Assembly (NCBI GenBank): GCA_002946415.1
Contig: NJPS01000026.1
Location: 1-64,000, forward strand
Length of the DNA: 64,000 nt
Direction of reading: 5' to 3'
Source: Rutstroemia sp. NJR-2017a BVV2
Taxonomy: Eukaryota; Ascomycota; Leotiomycetes; Helotiales; Rutstroemiaceae
Below the pieces are notes generated by a model, which was not told the origin of the DNA, searched no databases, and saw nothing but the letters and a program-made list of their open reading frames with translations. The position numbers were made by a program, and so were the translations under genes. Below, in pieces: positions 58,740 through 64,000 of this stretch (position 1 is the stretch's first letter; every line of letters starts with the position of its first letter).

Positions 58740-60575
58740 ACATGTGATTTGTGGGGGCGATGAGGCGTAGCAAAAGTCATACGGAGAAATATTGCATGGT
58801 TGTTGACTTTCTAGTTTTACTGTAGTATTTGGATGGAGTTAGCAAGTGTCCGTGGTCCCTGTTCGTTGCACTGGCTGTCTGTTGGAAAACTGGCGTGGGG
58901 CAACCTGCGAGCTTGAAATCAGACAAATTAAGAGTTTCCAATTGTGACTGATCTCCATCACTTATAAGGTGTCCTTTGATCTGCTTGTTTCGCGACTTTC
59001 CTGTGGTTTCCCTCAACTAATGCTCCTGCACCAATTATCCTGTGTCAATGTCATAATCCAGCAGTACGAGAAGATGAAATTCATCCTAAATTCTTCTCTA
59101 AGTGAGCCAGAAAACGTTGGAGATCGTGATAAATCTAGACCGTAGCAGGAAACAGAACCTGCCCAGATGTTCCCGTCGCACAGATTTGGACACCACATGA
59201 CCCGCTGTGGTAAGCGTGAGAGCGTCGTACATGGCTGAGCATTTCCTCGGCGATGGCGCACAAAGCTGAGATTGAAATAAGGCCGATAGGTAGAATGCGA
59301 AAACCAAGCGACAAAAACAACAGTGGTATGCAAGCCAGGAACGAACCTCCAGCCTGCAACGGCCTTCTTCAATGGAGTCCTGCTACTCGCGTGTAATTGC
59401 ATATCGTGATTTGGGGTTCCCAAATCATGGGCGCTCTGAAGGAGGATCAAGCCAGCTGTAGTGTGGCTGGCTACCACGGAACTGTCACACCTGCTACTTT
59501 ATCCTGAGGATGACTGCAAAACCAGATTTACTTCGCATTTTTGAAGTTTCCAAGATGCCAATTTTTGTTGCGTCAAAAGATTTGTTTCGAGCCCACGATT
59601 GAATCCGCCGCCATCGCTGAACTCGAGATACTCTTGAGCTTGAGAGATAATTCGAGGATCTAAGCTGGGTGCTGCACTTTGCCGCAGTCGGAGTACACTG
59701 CAGGGGGTGCTTTCTTATCCAGTGCCATTTATTTATTGCCTCGGCTTTCAACGAAGCAAGAATGCAAGACTAAGCACCGGAACAGTTGCGTAGCGTTGTC
59801 GACCGTTCCTCAAGAAGAGAAAGAACTCACAAGAAGAGTTGTAAGAGAGAAGGAGCACCGAGCCGACAGAAATAAGGGGTCTGAATAAATTGCGCGGATG
59901 GTTGTCGTGATGGTGCAATGTTCCCCATTTAGGAAGGTGCGTGAAAGATAAGGACCCCCCCGCTCAGGTTCAGTTCATGACGCGTGTATTGATGTGTATA
60001 TATTGAAGACTTACTATCTAAATTGAAGAGGTCTACATATTTTTAAAGACGTCTGTTCTCTTTAACTTGGATAGGAAATCTTTGCTCTAGATTCGATTCC
60101 CTGCACTTTATCACCTGTACTTTATCACCCGGTCCTCCGAAGAGGCTCCCCAGTGGCTCAGCAGCTATTGAGCGAAGGTCCCTTTCTCATATGCTTCTTT
60201 TCCTGCTACCGAGTTGTATTCACCCTGCTACTCAGTTGTTATCACCCTGTTGTCCTACTTGCATTTCCATGCAGCTAAGCCACACCTCACCATGGGTTTA
60301 CTAGTCGTGAGTAAGGAATAGTGATAGAGTGATTGGGTTTGCATGTTGTATAGTAAGACGTTATGTCGCACAACATCATCATTGTTCCATCGACCCGATG
60401 ATGGAGAAAAGGATACAAAGCTTTCTGTATGCTAATCCATCTAGAATAACTTCTCATGGCCTGCATGAAATCGACTGCAATAGCTGCATTTTCTCCGCTC
60501 CCTTTAGAGACCATATGATTATCGATATCTAGCACTCCACCATCATCAGCGGCATCATCATCATTACAACCACAA
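58740..60575. other. Intergenic region, no supported gene
   Basis: 1.8 kb. Minus-strand frames at 59013-59477 and 59494-59751 have no family features or typical composition. A short duplication of CACTTTATCACC/GTACTTTATCACC occurs at about 60105-60130. Confidence 0.3.
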
Positions 60576-61241
60576 TCATTCTTCATCTTCATCGGGAGAA
60601 GGGAAGCCCGGTACATGCTCTTCAAACTCAACAATTCTCCATCCCCTCCGCTTCATTTCCGTCCGTAAATACGTAGGCGGAATCCCTTCATCTAGCTCGA
60701 TAATAATCTCTTGCAACGACGCAACCGCTCTAAACCTCTCATCGGCCAGCTGCAGCGCCATCATTGGCATCTCATAACCCTTACGATACTGATTGTGAAC
60801 AAGAAGCGTTTCCTCCATAGTACTAACGCTTTCTCTCACCGCCGTAAGCGTGCGTAAACTTGTGCAATAGTCCCGAATAGCCGCAAGAGCAGCCTCACTC
60901 TCGTCTTCAAACGTCACTCTCGCTATACGCAGATCTTTCAGATACGGAAAGTCGATCCGAATATTCAAAATAAAGCTCGCGTTTCGGCGCCCAATGCGCT
61001 CGAGAAATTTGACCACCTCCGGCATGCGGTAGATACTAAGGTCGAAAGTAGTCGCTGCGTATAGGACTGAGCTGGCTTCGAGATAGATGCGTTTGTTCGC
61101 GAGCAGTAGACCCGGGATCTGGCTTTCCTGGTCATCATCTTCGCACATGGATTCTTCGATATTGTTGGAGAATCCTGTTAGGACTTGCTCGTAGATATCG
61201 TTGCGCAGCTCACTAGGGAGACTGAGGAAGTTGGTTGGCAT
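60576..61241 (-). CDS. F-box-like fungal protein
   Basis: 221 aa from the ATG at 61241, chosen because MPTNFLSLPSELRNDIYEQVL is the family N-terminus; an in-frame ATG 120 bases upstream gives an unlikely extension. The F-box-like motif (LPSELRNDIYEQVL, about residues 6-20) is followed by LLLANKRIYLEASSVLYAATTFDL (about 49-72), a pairing common in the many small ascomycete F-box-like or DUF3433-like proteins. It probably bridges a target to an SCF ubiquitin ligase through Skp1, or the F-box may be vestigial. The target is unknown. The C-terminus is acidic. Confidence 0.7.
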   Translation of the reverse strand: MPTNFLSLPSELRNDIYEQVLTGFSNNIEESMCEDDDQESQIPGLLLANKRIYLEASSVLYAATTFDLSIYRMPEVVKFLERIGRRNASFILNIRIDFPYLKDLRIARVTFEDESEAALAAIRDYCTSLRTLTAVRESVSTMEETLLVHNQYRKGYEMPMMALQLADERFRAVASLQEIIIELDEGIPPTYLRTEMKRRGWRIVEFEEHVPGFPSPDEDEE

Positions 61242-61921
61242 TTTGGTGAGTGGAGAGCTCTTCCGTTGAGATGTAGTTGATTGAAGACGATGTTCGCAAG
61301 TGTGATTGAAAGACAACTTATCGCAGGCGGATGTTTGTAGAAGATAAAGAATCTTCACCACGCCGAAGACTCATCGGTTACGATGATCTGAGGCGCAGCG
61401 ACCAACTGTTGGTATGACATGCATCTGCATGGGCGTCTTATGGGCTACTCGTGCGTTGGGGAAGAATAACACCATATCAAGACATGATTTGAGTTCTAAA
61501 TTTAGAGCAGCTCAAAACATCTGTAATATATTTGGTCAGTGAACTTCACGTAATCTTAATATTAAGCTTCAACTGTCTGACAAACCAATTTTTATACCAA
61601 ACTCTCAACTTTCAATTTGATGAAGGGTTGCGGTCACCCACCCAAGAAGCATTTGGGTTGCTTGTACTTCGAACATAATGATTTGGTAATATTCCTTTTC
61701 CCACCTCATCAGCAAGACTCCGTTTATTTTATCCTATCCCATGCATCCAGTATACAAAAAAATACAGTCTAAGGCCTATCACGCCAGTGAGTTGATATAC
61801 AAAACCTACACCACAACCGACCGATTTACGCCGAACAATACTCACCTCCCACCGATGACGTTCCAGATACTTCGAGATTCCGCCGTTCGCTGCCCCGACA
61901 AAGATATCATAGGTACTTTTC
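61242..61921. other. Intergenic region
   Basis: 680 bases. A plus-strand frame that begins at 61741 overlaps the DUF3431 gene from 61922 on and is its shadow. Confidence 0.3.
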
Positions 61922-64000
61922 TCATTCCCGACACGCACAATCCTCTTTCCTCCCCCCATTTCTCCAACCCCTCCACAAATTCGGACACTTCCACGCAATC
62001 TCCTGCGTCGAACACGACAACAAAATCCCCCACAACCTCTCCACCGTATACCCCAAGAACGGTTTCTCAAGACTGTCTTTCAGTCCATACATTTCCCTAT
62101 CCTTCCCTCCGATCCTTAGACGATCATGAGCCCATCCAGAGCTCAAGCTCGGGTTCGAAAGAGCATCGCCTAATGTTTCCCAAACATCTTTCTTTACTCC
62201 ATGGATTCTGGCTGCGGAGGCGAGGAAATTGTTGCCGTGGGTGATGAGTGCTTTCTTGCAATGGTTTTCGGGCTGTCCCCTCTCGACTGGACGGGCGGCG
62301 GACCACATCGATGGGATGAGATGGAAAGTGTCGTTCCATCCGAGAGAGTCGTAGCAGGAGTAACAATCACATGTAGTATATTCCCCGAGGTTGAGGAAGC
62401 CGGTCAATACATCCATATTTTCAGCCGCAGGATAATGAGCTGCGGGATCATAGTAATTGTACAGACGACGCATGATGAGATCCAGATTACGAATAGTGTG
62501 GTTCGATGTGGTAAGAAATAAGGTCTGTGTAGGTAGCTGTTCCCAGTTCTTAAGGATATGATTGAGGTATGTCTCTGTAACACCTCCAATGTTTGGTCGT
62601 GGATAAATAGCACGTTCTTTTCCAACCGTGTTTCGAATTCGCTCGACAATGTCCATCGTAGAGTCTTCCGTGTTGGGCTGCTTCGTATATATTATTATAC
62701 GGGGTTGGTGAGCCAGAACGGCAGGCTGAGATCCCATGACGCCGCTGATCAGATCCCTCAGAAAATTGACAGGATCACCCTCTGAATGCGCAATGACGAT
62801 TTCCAGTCTGCTTTTCGTTGGAGCTCTGTAGGTGATATCAAGAAAGGGAGTTTTTGGCCCTACCCAATCTATCGTGTTATGTTGTAGTGAAATGATATTT
62901 ATCCAATAAATCATTCCAAATGAGCTGAGAATGGCAAAGATAAGTGTGATGATGCAAAGTAGTATCGGCGTGTGCCACAACTGGTACATCTTCCGTCCTG
63001 AGGCCGTCGATCTGCGCCTTAATGCATATACAGAATTCATGAATCGCGGAATGTAGAGACTAATCTCCTTAGGACCCACACTGATAACATAGATGAGAAC
63101 AAACGCGACCACTTGAGAGCTGTCCAAGATATTCTCTTCCCAAAAGGTACTGCACAGCAGTAAGCCAACCGACAGATGAAGAGTTGTATCAATCGCATCT
63201 GGTACATTCTCCCCAGTCGCCGCATAGGGGGAGCCTTCCGTCGTAGAAAGTGCGAGTGTAGAACGCAAAGGGGTATTCCAAAGAACATGTGTTAGTGCTC
63301 CGGGAGCCAGGTTCGCCAGAAAAGCCCAAATATCCCAGGTTTTGACGATGGAGAAAGCCTGCTCAACATCTTCGAATTGAAAAGCAGCATAAATGGTTAG
63401 AAATAAACAAGGCGGCAAACCTCCCCAGAGCATAAAATACAATGATGCACCATATGAAGGGTATCTGGCGTCTGGTGCTTGATATCCAATCGCACCGATC
63501 ATCCTCGCGAGACTGATGAAGAAGATCCCGATAACAGCGAATATAAGGGCTTCCATGTTTAGTCGGTAGTCCGCATAGACTATGGTGGAAGCAAGAACAC
63601 CAACAGCCAGAGCCCACAAAACGATACTTCTATCGAATCCTTGATCGCGAGGTACTAGTCTCAAGTCATATGCCAAGCTGAAAAGTAATACGTCAAATGC
63701 ATAAGTTGAAACCTATAACAAAGTAAGTACGTAGAAGAGGGGCGAGAAATACAGGACACACCAAAAGTGTAGAATACACAGCCAAATTATCGAAGAGCAT
63801 AAGTGCTTGAACGCCATAGACCAACGCTGCCATGGAAACAACCATCTTAAACAAATACCTAATAAGAATGAAAAGAGTGTGGCAGACTGATGGTCCCCTC
63901 GGTGGATCTGGGTCCGGAATCATCGTGAAATAATCGGCCAGACCAGCCAGAGCCGCAAAAATGCACAAACCAAGATACGCCATAACTTGCAAAAGAACGA
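61922..64000 (-). CDS. Polytopic membrane protein with C-terminal DUF3431 domain (5' end at window edge)
   Basis: Exons from the right: 63762 to the window edge, then 61922-63712, in phase across a 49-nt intron. The first ATG visible is at 63983, but the frame stays open to the edge, so the start may be outside. The visible product is about 670 aa. Residues 1-355 are mostly membrane-spanning (about eight segments, with WGGLPPCLFLTIYAAF and IIVYADYRLN-like loops). Residues about 375-650 match DUF3431: LEIVIAHSEGDPVNFLRDL, RIIIYTKQ, NIGGVTETYLNHILKNW, FLTTSNHTIRNLD, TCDCYSCYDSLGWNDTF, ITHGNNFLASA and a CGC-like end. DUF3431 is a fungal domain of unknown function, usually lumenal or secreted. 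Whether the fused form has a specific role is not known. Confidence 0.85.

Noticed and set aside
59013..59477. 154-codon minus-strand frame
   Set aside because: No recognisable motif or sensible hydrophobic pattern; likely chance.
60080..60120. Possible tRNA T-arm (TTCGATTCC)
   Set aside because: No matching acceptor stem or anticodon arm could be drawn around it; no tRNA was found anywhere in the window.
61741..62244. 167-codon plus-strand frame
   Set aside because: Most of it is antisense to the conserved end of the DUF3431 gene.

Overview
This is nuclear DNA of a filamentous ascomycete, most likely a plant-associated member of the Leotiomycetes (Helotiales). The evidence is short introns (mostly 45-65 nt) with GTANGT donors and CTAAC/CTGAC-like branch sites, a Clr5-domain gene, a HET-domain gene, DUF3431 and DUF3176 genes, and secreted pectin-degrading enzymes. 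Family names and exon structures were read from the sequence alone. Each joined exon set gives an uninterrupted frame, and the species placement is an inference.

Region by region. Positions 1-8 kb are accessory and decayed: a CGGA/GGAT-rich repeat abuts a truncated cytochrome P450 pseudogene, then comes a Vps62-like/pore-forming-like gene broken by two in-frame TGA codons, a convergent 726-aa HET gene, and an orphan gene. Positions 8.6-26.6 kb are mostly conserved: two MFS sugar transporters, an MNN2/MNN5-type Golgi mannosyltransferase, a nuclear BRCT protein, a PTR2-type peptide transporter, the complex I subunit NDUFB7/B18 (three small exons), a Dcg1-like Asp/Glu/hydantoin racemase and ARP2. 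Positions 28-38.3 kb hold a charged low-complexity protein, ARF6, SGF29 (SAGA), mannose-6-phosphate isomerase and an APC-family amino acid permease. Positions 38.8-45 kb are accessory again: a DUF3176 relic, a Clr5 gene with two 1-nt frame breaks, and an orphan proline-rich protein. Positions 45.7-49.4 kb hold GTP cyclohydrolase II (RIB1) and an Old-Yellow-Enzyme-family oxidoreductase.

Positions 50.2-55.4 kb form a small pectin/plant-wall cluster: a decayed GH43 glycosidase, an intact GH28 exopolygalacturonase and a divergent CE8 pectin methylesterase. The last two share a promoter region with a tight array of CreA-type (SYGGRG) sites. A secreted protein of ten four-cysteine modules follows at 57.5-58.7 kb, then an F-box-like protein and a polytopic membrane protein with a C-terminal DUF3431 domain that runs to the right edge.

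How the parts relate: PMI (GDP-mannose supply) and the MNN-type transferase both serve cell-wall mannan. The exopolygalacturonase and methylesterase act in sequence on pectin. The housekeeping genes are intact, while five accessory genes (P450, Vps62-like, DUF3176, Clr5, GH43) carry stops or indels. I found no tRNA, rRNA, CRISPR array or intact transposon. The most novel object is the modular cysteine-rich secreted protein, which has recent 111-nt tandem copies and an in-frame, stop-free intron.
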